From: Bacillota bacterium
Lineage (GTDB): Bacteria; Bacillota; UBA4882; UBA8346
Assembly: GCA_023410535.1 (NCBI GenBank)
Contig: JAEYPR010000027.1
Span: 95,043 to 159,042, forward strand
Direction of reading: 5' to 3'
Length of the DNA stretch: 64,000 nt
Positions within the stretch are counted from its first letter, which is position 1. Each line of letters starts with the position of its first letter. Under the pieces are notes generated by a model. The model was not told the DNA's origin and made no database searches. It saw only the letters and a program-made list of their open reading frames with translations. Positions 43,771 through 53,692 of the stretch are shown in pieces. Made by a program: the position numbers and the translations under genes.

Positions 43771-44571
43771 TTGTCCAAACGATTTAGAGTTCTGGCCTGC
43801 TTGCTCCCGTGCGTGCTGGGGTTGGCGACGATCGGCTCGTTCGGCGTGGCGACCAATCTGGTGCAAAACCCCGGCTTTGAAACAGTCGCCGCAGGACGGG
43901 CCGAGGGATGGCAACCGGATGCTTTCGTCAATAAGCCGGAAGCGGTCGAGTTTCGGGTCGATCCGGGTGGTTATTCGGGTTCCAACTGTTTTACGATCGT
44001 CAACAAACAGCCCAACGACGCCCGGATCACGCAAGCGATCAACATTGATCCCGGTAAGATTTATCGGGTCGGTTTCTGGGTAAAGACCGAGAATCTCGAT
44101 GCGGAACCAAGCGGGGCGAATTTTTCCTTCCGGAACGGCATCTATTATTCGGACCCGATCAAAAATACCCAAGGCCGTTGGATGTATTGGGAGACTTATG
44201 TTCAAACCCGGTCTAACGGTCCCAAAACGTTAGACCTCTGGATCCGCTTGGGTGGATTCGGTTCTCCTTGTAAGGGGCAGGTCTCCTTTGACGATTTGGT
44301 GATCGAACCGGTGAGCGCCGTTCCAGCCGCCGTCAGAGTGCAGCAATGCTTCTCCGAAGCTCCGGCCGGAAACAGCTTGCCGCCGCTTGGAACCAGCCCG
44401 GGCAGCGCTTGGCTATGGATTATCGGTTGCATTATCGTTGCGGTAATTGGCCTAATGGAAGTGCGGTTCCGTCGTCCCAAACAGTCAGTCCAACCGGCCC
44501 AGGGAAGCGACCCGCAACAAGCCGGGGTGGATGCGGCCAAGCTGGATGAGGATGACGATGCTGATATCTGA
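43771..44571 (+). CDS. Membrane-anchored protein with galactose-binding-like domain
   Basis: The protein has 266 aa from a TTG start with GGGAGGG 6 nt upstream. After a signal peptide it has a carbohydrate-binding-type beta-sandwich: LVQNPGFETVAAGRAEGWQP at its N-terminus, GKIYRVGFWVKTEN in the middle and GQVSFDDLVIEP at its end. This is the pattern of CBM4/9-like folds. A single C-terminal membrane helix (about residues 211-229) is followed by a short acidic tail (DEDDDADI) predicted to be cytoplasmic. The next gene is a membrane glycosyltransferase, so a surface glycan role is possible. Confidence 0.72.
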   Translation: MSKRFRVLACLLPCVLGLATIGSFGVATNLVQNPGFETVAAGRAEGWQPDAFVNKPEAVEFRVDPGGYSGSNCFTIVNKQPNDARITQAINIDPGKIYRVGFWVKTENLDAEPSGANFSFRNGIYYSDPIKNTQGRWMYWETYVQTRSNGPKTLDLWIRLGGFGSPCKGQVSFDDLVIEPVSAVPAAVRVQQCFSEAPAGNSLPPLGTSPGSAWLWIIGCIIVAVIGLMEVRFRRPKQSVQPAQGSDPQQAGVDAAKLDEDDDADI

Positions 44572-44629
44572 GATTGGTGACCGGTTGAAGTGCGACGCTT
44601 GCCAATCGAGACCTTAAGGGGGTAGGGGT

Positions 44630-46579
44630 ATGTTCAAAAGCGCGACCGGCTTGCAAAGCCGGTTCAATCAAGTATTGAAGTTGCCACTGTATCGGGTGTT
44701 ACTAGTCGGAGCGTTGATTTGCGCCGGGATCAATTTGGTAACATCGTGCCTTTATTATTTGAAACATACATTGACATCATGGACTTGGCTGGGATGGGCT
44801 TTAGGAATGGGCCTGTTTATCTTAGCCTTTTTAGTCCGGCGGGAAGCGCGGGAGCCTTTGAGCGCCGCCGCGATTATCGAACGCCGTTGGCTTTGGGCGG
44901 TTGGTCTGGGTTTAACGGTATTGTTCGTCGGGACTCATCTTTGGAACTATCCCACGGCGCCGTGGAATCACAACGGATTATTCGACGACGCCGGTTGGGA
45001 TCTGCATTTTTTGAAGAGCATCATCTGGGGCGGTCATCCGTTTCAAGCCGCGGTATACGTGCCGGGCTGCTCGGCGGCGCGGGAAGTCATCTTTCATCTG
45101 TACCTGGCGCCGTTTTTTGCGCTGTTCGGCGCGGACATGCTGGTCTTTACCGGCGCGTTGCTCTTGCTTGGATATATTACCTTTATCTTTACGGTCTTAT
45201 TGGTGCACCGGCTCTTCCGCAATATTTACCTCACTGCCTTAGCCGGATTGCTCTTTAACTTTTTGCCCTTACATTACATTCACACCTTTGTTGGCCATCG
45301 TTATGCCAGTATGGCGCCGTTAATGATGATCTCCATCTATCTGCTGGTCGTCGGTTACCAGCGGCAATCCGCCCGCAACGTGGCGATCAGCGCAATCTTG
45401 GCCGGGCTCTGTTTCGCCTCGGCGATCATGGGCAAACAGTATTTGATGGGGCTGGCCGGCGGAGTGATCTTATCGTTGCTTTTTAACTACCGGGAGACCG
45501 TGACCCCGGCCAACTTGCGTTTGACCAAGATCTTTCTGGTGGGATTGGTGATCGCTTCGATTCCGCTCCTGACCTACATCTGGTTTGACCCCGGTCATTA
45601 TTTCATGAATGAAGGCGGTTACACCCAGGCTTTTTTGAACGATCTCAAGACCCAGGGGTTGGCCGGCGTCTACCCATTTTACCAACGGATGATCGACTGT
45701 CTGTTCAACTTCACCTTTTACCGGTGGTTTTTAAATGATTTCGTGCTGATTCCGCTCCCGTATTATTTGTTGTTGCTTCCGGGAATCGTCGTTGCATTGG
45801 CTCGGAAACAATTTACCTTTGTGATTCTGGCGTTACTCTCGGCGGTCGGAGCGTTTATCGCGGGTTTTTCCGATTACCGGGTGCTCCATTCGAGCCCGTT
45901 TTGGATTGTCATGATGATCTATGCGATCCACTGGTTGATTACTGCGGCTGACCACCCGCGGATTGGGGAATACTTCCCGAAGTTTACCGTCTGGACGGCG
46001 ACGGGAGTGATTCTGTTGGCGGGATGGATTCCGTGTGTCCAATATCTCTATCAGAAATCGCTCAATCCGTTTTCCATTCCGTTCTTTGTTCAACAGGACG
46101 TGGCGATTTCACGGTATCTACGGGATATTGTGGCCGGTGTTCCCAATCCTTCAACCCGTTTCCGGCATAACGAGTTTACTAAGCTGCCGGGTTTGCCCGA
46201 GCCGTCGTTTGATACGTTGATCTGTCAAAATCGCGGTTACGCGATTACGCATTTGTTTTTGTACGACTATGGCGATGAGCGGATCATGGCCTTCAGCGAT
46301 CAACTGCCGTTCAATCTAATGGATGAAGGAAAAATTTTAACCGTGAATAAACGGGCGATTCAAAATTACCCATCCCGGAATAAAGACCTTAAGTTGGTTT
46401 GGGAAGTTAACGAAAAGACGGAGCGGATTGTCAAGGCGTTTCAATTAGGCAAACAATGGGGCGACGATCAAGTGTTACGCTTCAATTACGCGGGATATGG
46501 CTTTGAACTTTATATCCTGAATATTAAAAACGCCAATATCCAAAAATTTCAGGAATTCGCGGCGAAGGTCGTGCTATAA
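44630..46579 (+). CDS. GT-C-fold membrane glycosyltransferase
   Basis: The protein has 649 aa and about 11-13 membrane helices, then a soluble C-terminal region of about 150 residues. The first extracytoplasmic loop has an acidic pair, NGLFDDAGWDLHFLK, as in GT-C enzymes that use lipid-phosphate sugars (PMT/ArnT type). HTFVGHRYASMAPLMM fits a later loop. The acceptor is unknown. It follows the carbohydrate-binding-fold gene by 58 nt and may be cotranscribed with it. Confidence 0.75.
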   Translation: MFKSATGLQSRFNQVLKLPLYRVLLVGALICAGINLVTSCLYYLKHTLTSWTWLGWALGMGLFILAFLVRREAREPLSAAAIIERRWLWAVGLGLTVLFVGTHLWNYPTAPWNHNGLFDDAGWDLHFLKSIIWGGHPFQAAVYVPGCSAAREVIFHLYLAPFFALFGADMLVFTGALLLLGYITFIFTVLLVHRLFRNIYLTALAGLLFNFLPLHYIHTFVGHRYASMAPLMMISIYLLVVGYQRQSARNVAISAILAGLCFASAIMGKQYLMGLAGGVILSLLFNYRETVTPANLRLTKIFLVGLVIASIPLLTYIWFDPGHYFMNEGGYTQAFLNDLKTQGLAGVYPFYQRMIDCLFNFTFYRWFLNDFVLIPLPYYLLLLPGIVVALARKQFTFVILALLSAVGAFIAGFSDYRVLHSSPFWIVMMIYAIHWLITAADHPRIGEYFPKFTVWTATGVILLAGWIPCVQYLYQKSLNPFSIPFFVQQDVAISRYLRDIVAGVPNPSTRFRHNEFTKLPGLPEPSFDTLICQNRGYAITHLFLYDYGDERIMAFSDQLPFNLMDEGKILTVNKRAIQNYPSRNKDLKLVWEVNEKTERIVKAFQLGKQWGDDQVLRFNYAGYGFELYILNIKNANIQKFQEFAAKVVL

Positions 46580-46662
46580 TGAACCTGCGTCGGCTGGCTT
46601 GTCTACCATTCTATCTCTCGGCCGGGTTGAATATAATGGAGTAGGGTTTAGGAGGGATGGAA

Positions 46663-46950
46663 ATGGAAGAAAAGAAAAAGCTGCCGGATCTGCCGCATCA
46701 GTTGACTTTGACCAACCGGAATGCGTTAGGCATTGAGGGCGTATTGAATATGGGCAGTTTCGAAGATGAGCGGATCATTTTAGAGACCACCAAAGGCGTC
46801 CTTGAGATCAAAGGGGAGAATCTCCATGTCCAGCAACTCAACCTGGACCAAGGCCGGGTGGTTTTGGACGGCACGGTTTATTCCTTGATTTATCTGGGTG
46901 AGGACTTTGGGAAAAAGGGGAAGTCGTTTTTCGGACGTCTCATCAAATAG
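46663..46950 (+). CDS. yabP: YabP-family sporulation protein
   Basis: The protein has 95 aa. It starts MEEKKKLPDLPHQLTLTNRN and contains LNMGSFEDERIILETTKG and LEIKGENLHVQQLNLDQG, typical of YabP. It is a small beta-rich mother-cell protein of sporulation whose molecular role is unclear. The ATG at 46663 is 6 nt after AGGAGG; the in-frame ATG at 46657 overlaps that site. YabP is usually followed by YabQ and DivIC, which are absent here. Confidence 0.88.
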   Translation: MEEKKKLPDLPHQLTLTNRNALGIEGVLNMGSFEDERIILETTKGVLEIKGENLHVQQLNLDQGRVVLDGTVYSLIYLGEDFGKKGKSFFGRLIK

Positions 46951-46956
46951 TCGCTC

Positions 46957-46990
46957 ACGCCGTGAAAAGCTGTGCATTGGTCGTAATTTG
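46957..46990. repeat. Left-end fragment of a family A element
   Basis: CACGCCGTGAAAAGCTGTG then CATTG and TCG match the left end of family A, but no right end follows. Confidence 0.5.
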
Positions 46991-47003
46991 TGGATAAAAG
47001 AGG

Positions 47004-47030
47004 AAAAGACTGCGTTCCGCAGTCTTTTTG
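47004..47030. terminator. Terminator between yabP and the TPR gene
   Basis: An 11-bp stem (AAAAGACTGCG / CGCAGTCTTTT) with a 3-nt loop and T runs on both strands. Confidence 0.88.
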
Positions 47031-47048
47031 TTTGGGTTAAGTTTCTAA

Positions 47049-48965
47049 TTACAACCAACCCGGACTACTCTCCCAATCCCCATTCAGCCGCGCCTGCGCT
47101 TTGAACAGTTTCGGTTCGGCGTTGGCCAGCCCCGGCAAGAATTGGAGGGCCGTCCGGTAGTTTGTCCGGGCTTCGTCGCGCTTGCCGAGGAGTTCCAGGG
47201 CCTGCGCTAGGTTGAAATAGGCCAAGCCGTATTCGGGGTTGAGCCGGATCGCGATACGCAGATCGGGAAGGGCTTCGGCGTAACGTTCGAGCCGGGCGTA
47301 GATAGCGCCGCGATTCTGATAGGCGGCAGCATAGTGGGGGTTTAGTTCGATCGCTTTGGCAAAATCAATGATGGCCAAACCGTACCGGTTTTGGCCGGCG
47401 TAACACAAGCCCCGGTTATTATAGGCAACGGCCGTTTCGGGGTTGGCGCTGATGGTCCGGTCATAATCGGCGATGGCCTCATTGAACCGGCCCAGGCTCG
47501 CGTAAGCCAAGGCACGATTAAAATAAGCCCCTGTCTCGTTGGGGTTCAACTCCAAGGTTTTGGTGAAGTCGGCCAAGGCTCGCTGGAATTGGCCGAGTTG
47601 CAGTTGGCTGATGCCACGGTTCAAATAGGCCGCCGCGTACTCCGGCTGGAGCTGAACCGCCTTGTCGAAGTCGGCGAACGCTTTATCCGGCTCCCCGGTG
47701 TTGCGGTAGCAAAGTCCACGGTTGAAATAGGCGTCGGTGTACTCCGGGTTGAGTTCGACGCCCTTGGTGAAATCCACGGCGGCCTGGACGTATTGCCCGA
47801 GCCGGAAATAGCAGTTGCCGCTGAAGATGTACCCGTCGGAATCCAACGGTTCCAAGTTGATCACTTGGCCGAAATCGGCTAAAGCCAATTCAAAGCGGCG
47901 TTGGTTGAAATAACATTTGCCCCGGTTACGGTAGGCGGCACTCAACTGGGGGTTGTAACGAAGCGCTTGGCTGAAATCGGCGATCGCCTGATCGTACAGG
48001 TCTTGATTGGCGTAACAATTGCCGCGGTTAAGATAACTTTCAGCCGCCTCCGGCGCCAGTTGGATGGCTTTATTGTAGTTGGCCAGCGCCTGGTCGAATT
48101 GGCCGAGATTGGCGTAGTCGTTGCCGCGGTGATAATAGGCTTCGGTAAAATAAGGATTAAGTTCGATCACTTTGTTATAGTCGGCGATGGCTTGGCGGTA
48201 GCGGCCTTGATCGTCATAGCATTGGCCCCGGGCGTAATACGCTTCGGCATATGCGGGTATCAATTGTAAAGCTCGGGTATAGTCGGCGATGGCTTTTTCC
48301 AGTTGGCCTTGAGTTCGCAGCGTTTCGGCCCGGTTGAGATAAGCCTCGGCATAACCGGGGTTTAGCTTAAGCGCTTGATTGTAATCGGCCAAGGCGGGTC
48401 GAAATTGGTTGGAACGGGCGTAACAACGGCCCCGGTGCTGATAGGAGTAGGCGTCCTCGGGGATCAGACCGATCGCCCGGGTGAAATCACCAATGGCTAA
48501 ATTGAATTTGCCGAGCCCCTCGTAACATAACCCCCGTTTATAGTAGGCGTCGGCCAGTTTCGGCTGGAGTTTGAGCACGGCGTCCAAGTCGGGGATGGCC
48601 TGCGCGAACTGTCCCAGGCTGGCATAACAAAGTCCACGTTTGTAGAAAGCGTCGCTTAATTTGGGATCAAGCTCAAGCGCTTTGGTGAAGTCCGGGATTG
48701 CTCGGTCAAACCGGCCGCTGGTGCAGTAACAGTTGCCCCGTTGATAGTAGGCGGCGGGATTTTTGGGGTTCAGCGCGACGGCTTGGTTGAAATCGGCCAG
48801 CGCCGCGTCGTATTGTCCTTTGGCGGTGTAGGCGATCCCCCGTTCCAACAGCAGGGCAATCGCGGGTTTGGCCTCTTCGGCTTGGGCGACGGTCGCCCAG
48901 GACAGCAGTGCCAACAGCGCCCAACCGGTTAATTTTTGACGGCTAAAGTATTTTGCGCATGACAT
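47049..48965 (-). CDS. Exported multi-TPR protein
   Basis: The protein has 638 aa. A signal peptide ends near VAQAEE. About 17 tetratricopeptide repeats of 34 residues fill the rest, each with the YxxRGxCYxxLGxxxxAxxDFxxAxxLxP pattern. Most repeats have Cys in the RGxCY position (for example RGNCYC, RGLCYA, RGRCYA), unusual for TPRs. TPR solenoids are scaffolds for protein binding; this one is outside the cytoplasm. GGAG lies 9 nt before the ATG. Monocistronic; partner unknown. Confidence 0.9.
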   Translation of the reverse strand: MSCAKYFSRQKLTGWALLALLSWATVAQAEEAKPAIALLLERGIAYTAKGQYDAALADFNQAVALNPKNPAAYYQRGNCYCTSGRFDRAIPDFTKALELDPKLSDAFYKRGLCYASLGQFAQAIPDLDAVLKLQPKLADAYYKRGLCYEGLGKFNLAIGDFTRAIGLIPEDAYSYQHRGRCYARSNQFRPALADYNQALKLNPGYAEAYLNRAETLRTQGQLEKAIADYTRALQLIPAYAEAYYARGQCYDDQGRYRQAIADYNKVIELNPYFTEAYYHRGNDYANLGQFDQALANYNKAIQLAPEAAESYLNRGNCYANQDLYDQAIADFSQALRYNPQLSAAYRNRGKCYFNQRRFELALADFGQVINLEPLDSDGYIFSGNCYFRLGQYVQAAVDFTKGVELNPEYTDAYFNRGLCYRNTGEPDKAFADFDKAVQLQPEYAAAYLNRGISQLQLGQFQRALADFTKTLELNPNETGAYFNRALAYASLGRFNEAIADYDRTISANPETAVAYNNRGLCYAGQNRYGLAIIDFAKAIELNPHYAAAYQNRGAIYARLERYAEALPDLRIAIRLNPEYGLAYFNLAQALELLGKRDEARTNYRTALQFLPGLANAEPKLFKAQARLNGDWESSPGWL

Positions 48966-49220
48966 CGGGAACGTCTCCTTCTGATCATTTAGGACAGATA
49001 AGTGATAAGTTGAAATAAATCAAGGAAAATATGTCGCCCATCGGACGGTCTCAATATTTAGCGACATAGTTAGATCATTCGCTGCCAGCGAGAGGTTTTC
49101 CTTTCGGAGCGCGGAGGGTTTATTAAAGGCGCTTTTCGACAAAAACCGTTGTGATACGAAAAAGTCTGGCAGGAGTTTCCGAAACCGACAGCGAATAAAT
49201 TCGCTTTGAGAGGTGACAAG

Positions 49221-50081
49221 ATGCCAGCTGCAACCGTTCAGCCATCGCAGTCGGCGCGCCGCCGCAAGGCCAAGCCGCGCGGTCTGCTTGCTAAAATATT
49301 TATCTTATTGATTCAGGTGATCTTCAGTCCGTTGGCGATTCTTTGGGATTCGTTCCAACCCAAAAAGGGTCTCGACCGGAGTTGGACATTCGCCTTCTTT
49401 TTATTAACTTCGGTGTTGATGTTGCTAACGGGTTTGGGATTGTTGGTGGCGGATGGCCCGGTGGACAAGACCTTAAAGCTGATGGCCAATTTGGCCGGCA
49501 ACGAAGAGGTGCTGCCCGGCACTACCCAACCGGTGCTTGAAGCCATCAACGACTATGCGTTGCAAAACCGGCTCGACCCCAATCTGGTTTATGCAATCGT
49601 CAAATCCGAAAGTAATTTTAACCCCAAAGCCGTCTCCCGTGCCGGGGCCCGGGGATTGATGCAACTGATGCCGGAAGTCTGGCGCGAGTACAGCAACTCC
49701 TCTTGCACCGGCAATCATCCCCCGACTCAGCTCTGCGATCCTCAAAACTGTATCTATGTCCCCGAAGCCAATTTGCGGGCTGGAACCCGTTACCTCCGGG
49801 CTTTGCTCGACCGCTACGACGATCGGGTCGATTTGGCGTTGGAGGCGTACAACGCGGGCATGACCAACGTCGAACCCGGTCAAGCGCCGAAGTTTGAGGA
49901 GACGCGCAATTACATTCAAAAAACCATTGGAACTTGGCGGGACTTGCGGAAAACTACCTTAATCGAGCAGATTCGGGTGGGATTATCGGTTCAGGGCGGT
50001 CTGAAAGTCCTCTTCGGACTCTCCTTTCTCTGCTGGCTGATTCTGTTCTGGTGGGCCAGTCGCAAATTGTTCGCCCGGTAG
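49221..50081 (+). CDS. Membrane-anchored lytic transglycosylase
   Basis: The protein has 286 aa. A basic N-terminus is followed by membrane helices at about residues 26-45 and 57-77. The SLT goose-type lysozyme domain has the catalytic Glu in VKSESNFNPKAVS, then GARGLMQLMPEVW and LEAYNAGMTNVEP. A further C-terminal helix ends the protein. It cleaves peptidoglycan glycan strands from the membrane surface. ATG 49221 follows AGGTG; an in-frame ATG at 49206 overlaps no ribosome site. Confidence 0.9.
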   Translation: MPAATVQPSQSARRRKAKPRGLLAKIFILLIQVIFSPLAILWDSFQPKKGLDRSWTFAFFLLTSVLMLLTGLGLLVADGPVDKTLKLMANLAGNEEVLPGTTQPVLEAINDYALQNRLDPNLVYAIVKSESNFNPKAVSRAGARGLMQLMPEVWREYSNSSCTGNHPPTQLCDPQNCIYVPEANLRAGTRYLRALLDRYDDRVDLALEAYNAGMTNVEPGQAPKFEETRNYIQKTIGTWRDLRKTTLIEQIRVGLSVQGGLKVLFGLSFLCWLILFWWASRKLFAR

Positions 50082-50113
50082 GACCATAATGTATTTTAAA
50101 CTTTTCCGGTAAG

Positions 50114-50150
50114 ACCGGCAGGACACAACAGTGTCGCTGCTGGTTTTTTT
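50114..50150 (+). terminator. Terminator after the lytic transglycosylase gene
   Basis: A two-part stem (ACCGGCAG with GACAC, against GTGTC with CTGCTGGT) and a 4-nt loop, followed by TTTTTT. Confidence 0.85.
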
Positions 50151-50196
50151 ATGAAATTGCGTTACGGGAATCAATTATGTTCATTTGAATTAGAAG

Positions 50197-50223
50197 TAAA
50201 CAAAAATAAAAAAAGGCCGATAT
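50197..50223 (+). promoter_or_regulatory. Consensus sigma-D (sigma-28) promoter of the chemoreceptor
   Basis: TAAA at 50197, exactly 15 nt, then GCCGATAT at 50216. This fits the motility sigma factor consensus TAAA-N15-GCCGATAA with one change in the last base. It implies a leader of about 115 nt and supports the start at 50340 over upstream in-frame codons. Confidence 0.82.
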
Positions 50224-50339
50224 TAAAAAGACAGAGAAGCTGGCGATCGCGGAAAAACAATTTACCGAATGTGCGAAGCTTACATCTGTGGAAATTGCAT
50301 TATGCAAATTCAATAGCTGATATCACAAGGAGGTTGAGA

Positions 50340-53300
50340 ATGGTGTTCATGAAAAAAATTATCGGCTCACTGTTTTGGAAGATGATGTTGCTCTTGAATG
50401 CATTTGTCATCATTCCGGCAATTGTTATCTTTATCTTCGTCGACGGCATGATAACCCGCTCGATCAGGGACGAAATTTTCAATAATTTGACCATGGTGAC
50501 CGCCGAAAAGCAGGATAAGTTTTCCCGGCAGTTAGACCACATGGAACGGGTCGCTCAGACCTTGGCCAACGATAACTACGTAAAAGATTATTTTACCGAA
50601 CTGAAGCACGGCCAAAAAAGCGATCCCCAAAAATTAACCCGAATCCGGACGATGCTTGAGAACGAAGTTGCCAAGAGTAACGGAATATACGAAAATCTAT
50701 TGTTTTATTACAACAAGATCGCGTATGTCGACGGAATTGGCGGGAAATCGGTCGGCAAGGAGACGCAACAGAACGCGACCAAATACGGTGTTATTCGGAT
50801 ATCCCCGTCAACCGGCCGGCCGGTGATGGTGAATTATGTGGCGATTCCGGAAGCGGGTTCGGAAGAAACACTTTATATTCTAACCATGGGGATTGAATTG
50901 AATAATGTCACGGCCAAGTTAATCGATAACGGTCAAAACAGTCAACTCCGGACTTTGGTGGTCGATTCGGCCGGTTTGGTGATTGCCTCCGAACAACAAA
51001 ACCAGATTATGAAATTCGATCTGCTGAAAGCCGGCGTGGCCACGGCGGATTTCTTTAAAGAAGTGCTAGCCAAAGGAAAAGGCAGCGGAATCTTAACTCT
51101 CAACGGCCAACAATATTTAGCGGCGTATGTCAAAGATCCTAATCGGGATCTTTATACGATTTCCTATACGCCGTTGTCCAAAGTTACGGAGAAGAGCGTG
51201 AATTTGGCACTGGGAATTCTGTTGGTGCTGGTTATCTGTATCGGTGGCGGGGCGGGAGTTTCCTATATTGCGTCTAAACGGATGATCATTGAGCCGATTA
51301 AAAACCTGACTGACGCCACGGAAAAGATGGTTATGGGTGACTGTAACGTCCAGATCGCAGTTAAAAGTCGCGATGAGCTTGGCGCATTGGGACGCGCCTT
51401 CAACAGCCTGATTGATAATGTCCGGGAAGGAGCCGCTGCCGCTCAGCGAATCGCCAACGGCGATCTGAACGTGCAGTTGACGGTCCGCTCGGAAAACGAT
51501 CTGCTCAATCAGAATCTCAATGAGATGATCAAAAATATTCGGGCGTTGATCGATGATATCAACAGTTTGGTTACTGCGGCCATCAACGGGCAGTTGGGAG
51601 TCAGGGCCGATGAGGCAAGGCACAGCGGAGAATTTCAAAATATCGTCAGCGGCGTCAATACAACCTTGGAAGCCTTGACCCAACCGATCCGGGTAGCGGC
51701 CGATTATATTGAAAAGATCGGCCAAGGCGAGATTCCGAAACCGATCGACGACGAATATCAAGGGGATTTCAATGAACTAAAAAATAGTATTAATGCTTGT
51801 ATCGAAGGGTTAGGCGCGTTGGTTGAGAGTAAGAAGATCCTGGCCAACTTGGCGCTCAACGATTATACCGAACAAGTGGAAGGCGATTATCAGGGAGTCT
51901 ACGGAGAGATTGCGACTTCGATCAATGAAGTCCGGGAGCGGATGTCAGATATCCTCCGGGTGACGCTTCGAATCGCCGATGGCGATTTCAGCGATCTTCC
52001 GGTACTGAAACAAATCGGACGGCGCTGTGAAAATGACTACCTGATGCCGGCCTATATCAAACTGATGGAGAATGTCCAAGCACTGGTCAGGGAATCCTTG
52101 CGGTTGTCCGATGCGGCGGTTGCCGGCCAATTGGACGCTCGGGGCGACGTAGAGCGGTTCACTGGCGAATACCGCCAGGTGGTCGAGGGGCTCAATCAAA
52201 CGCTGAACGCCATCGCCGTACCGTTGGCCGAAGCGGGTCAAATCTTACGGCAAATGGCGGTCAACGACTTTACCGTTTTGATGGAGGCTGAGAAATACCA
52301 AGGCATGTTCCGTGATTTGGCGGAGAATCTCAACGCGGTTGAAGACCGGTTTAAAAATATCCAACGCATCGCATTGAAGGTAGCTGACGGCGATACCGGC
52401 GAACTGGAGAAGTTTAAACAGATCGGCAAGATTTCCGAGAACGACCAGCTGATTCCGGCGTTTACCGCCATGATGCAGAGTATTCAGGATCTGATTGACG
52501 AGGTTACCCGGTTGTCTGCCGCGGCGGTCGCGGGCGACCTGCAAGCTCGCGGCAACACCAAGCAGTTTGCCGGAGGTTATCAGCAGGTCTTGGCCGGTTT
52601 CAATCAAACTCTTGACGCCATTGTCAAGCCGGTGAGCGAGGCTTCGGGCCTGCTCCAGGAGATGGCTGCCGGAAATTTGGCGTTGGAGGTCCGCGACGAT
52701 TATCAGGGCGATCACGCTCTTTTAGCGGAAGCGTTGGGGCAGACGCTGAATTCATTTAACCAGGTATTGAGCGAGTTTCTGAAAGCCTCAGACCAGGTGG
52801 CTTCAGGCGCCAAACATGTAGCTGCTTCCAGCCAGGTCTTATCGCAGTCGGCGACGGAACAAGCGGCAACGGTTCAAGAGATTACCTCGTCGATGGCAGA
52901 GATTGCCGCCCGGACCAAACAGAATGCGGTAAATGCCACCCAGGCCAACCAACTGGCGATCCACGTTCAAGCGAACGCTTCGGATGGCAATGCCCAGATG
53001 CAAAAGATGCTGGAGGCGATGGCGGAGATCAATCGCGCTTCGGAGAGCATCTCCAAGATTATTAAGGTGATCGATGAAATTGCCTTCCAGACCAACATTT
53101 TGGCCTTAAATGCCGCGGTCGAGGCGGCCCGGGCCGGTCAACACGGCAAAGGCTTCGCGGTCGTGGCCGAAGAGGTCCGGAATCTGGCGGGACGGAGCGC
53201 TAGGGCGGCCAAGGAAACCACCGATCTGATTGAAGGTTCGCTTCAGAAGGTTGAGGCGGGCACGGCCATTGCCAATCAGACCGCCGCGGCCTTGCAACAG

Positions 53301-53663
53301 ATCGTCACTGGCGTTGCGGATGCGGCCAATCTGATCGGCGAGATCGCGGTGGCCTCCAATGAACAGGCTTCGGGGATTACTCAAGTCAACTTGGGAATCA
53401 ATCAGGTAGCCCAAGTCACCCAGACCAATACCGCCACTTCGGAGGAGAGCGCTTCAGCCAGCGAAGAATTGGCGGGCCAAGCCGAGATGCTGCGGGGCAT
53501 GGTGCAACGGTTCAAATTGAAAGGACCGGCGCTGCTGGGCGACAGTCAACCTCTGGTCGCCAGTAACGAACGGGACAGCGTCCGGCGCGAGATTAGCCGG
53601 GGCCGTGGTCAGGCCGCCGCTGCCGCTGGTCAACGTTTCGAAAACGATTTTGGGAAGTATTAA
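50340..53663 (+). CDS. Large methyl-accepting chemotaxis protein with Cache sensor and poly-HAMP array
   Basis: The product has 1107 aa. Membrane helices lie near residues 14-36 and 287-309. The sensor between them has Cache-type features (FFKEVLAKGKGSGILTLNGQ, YTISYTPLSKVTEKSV). After the second helix come several HAMP-like modules closely related to those in the receptor at 23004, for example IGQGEIPKPIDDEYQGDFNE. The signalling hairpin has DEIAFQTNILALNAAVEAAR. The end is NDFGKY, sharing FGKY with the other receptor. The AAGGAGG site precedes ATG 50340. Transcription is likely from the sigma-D promoter, linking it to motility. Confidence 0.95.
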   Translation: MVFMKKIIGSLFWKMMLLLNAFVIIPAIVIFIFVDGMITRSIRDEIFNNLTMVTAEKQDKFSRQLDHMERVAQTLANDNYVKDYFTELKHGQKSDPQKLTRIRTMLENEVAKSNGIYENLLFYYNKIAYVDGIGGKSVGKETQQNATKYGVIRISPSTGRPVMVNYVAIPEAGSEETLYILTMGIELNNVTAKLIDNGQNSQLRTLVVDSAGLVIASEQQNQIMKFDLLKAGVATADFFKEVLAKGKGSGILTLNGQQYLAAYVKDPNRDLYTISYTPLSKVTEKSVNLALGILLVLVICIGGGAGVSYIASKRMIIEPIKNLTDATEKMVMGDCNVQIAVKSRDELGALGRAFNSLIDNVREGAAAAQRIANGDLNVQLTVRSENDLLNQNLNEMIKNIRALIDDINSLVTAAINGQLGVRADEARHSGEFQNIVSGVNTTLEALTQPIRVAADYIEKIGQGEIPKPIDDEYQGDFNELKNSINACIEGLGALVESKKILANLALNDYTEQVEGDYQGVYGEIATSINEVRERMSDILRVTLRIADGDFSDLPVLKQIGRRCENDYLMPAYIKLMENVQALVRESLRLSDAAVAGQLDARGDVERFTGEYRQVVEGLNQTLNAIAVPLAEAGQILRQMAVNDFTVLMEAEKYQGMFRDLAENLNAVEDRFKNIQRIALKVADGDTGELEKFKQIGKISENDQLIPAFTAMMQSIQDLIDEVTRLSAAAVAGDLQARGNTKQFAGGYQQVLAGFNQTLDAIVKPVSEASGLLQEMAAGNLALEVRDDYQGDHALLAEALGQTLNSFNQVLSEFLKASDQVASGAKHVAASSQVLSQSATEQAATVQEITSSMAEIAARTKQNAVNATQANQLAIHVQANASDGNAQMQKMLEAMAEINRASESISKIIKVIDEIAFQTNILALNAAVEAARAGQHGKGFAVVAEEVRNLAGRSARAAKETTDLIEGSLQKVEAGTAIANQTAAALQQIVTGVADAANLIGEIAVASNEQASGITQVNLGINQVAQVTQTNTATSEESASASEELAGQAEMLRGMVQRFKLKGPALLGDSQPLVASNERDSVRREISRGRGQAAAAAGQRFENDFGKY

Positions 53664-53692
53664 GCAAGGTTGCACATTGCCAATCGTAATAA

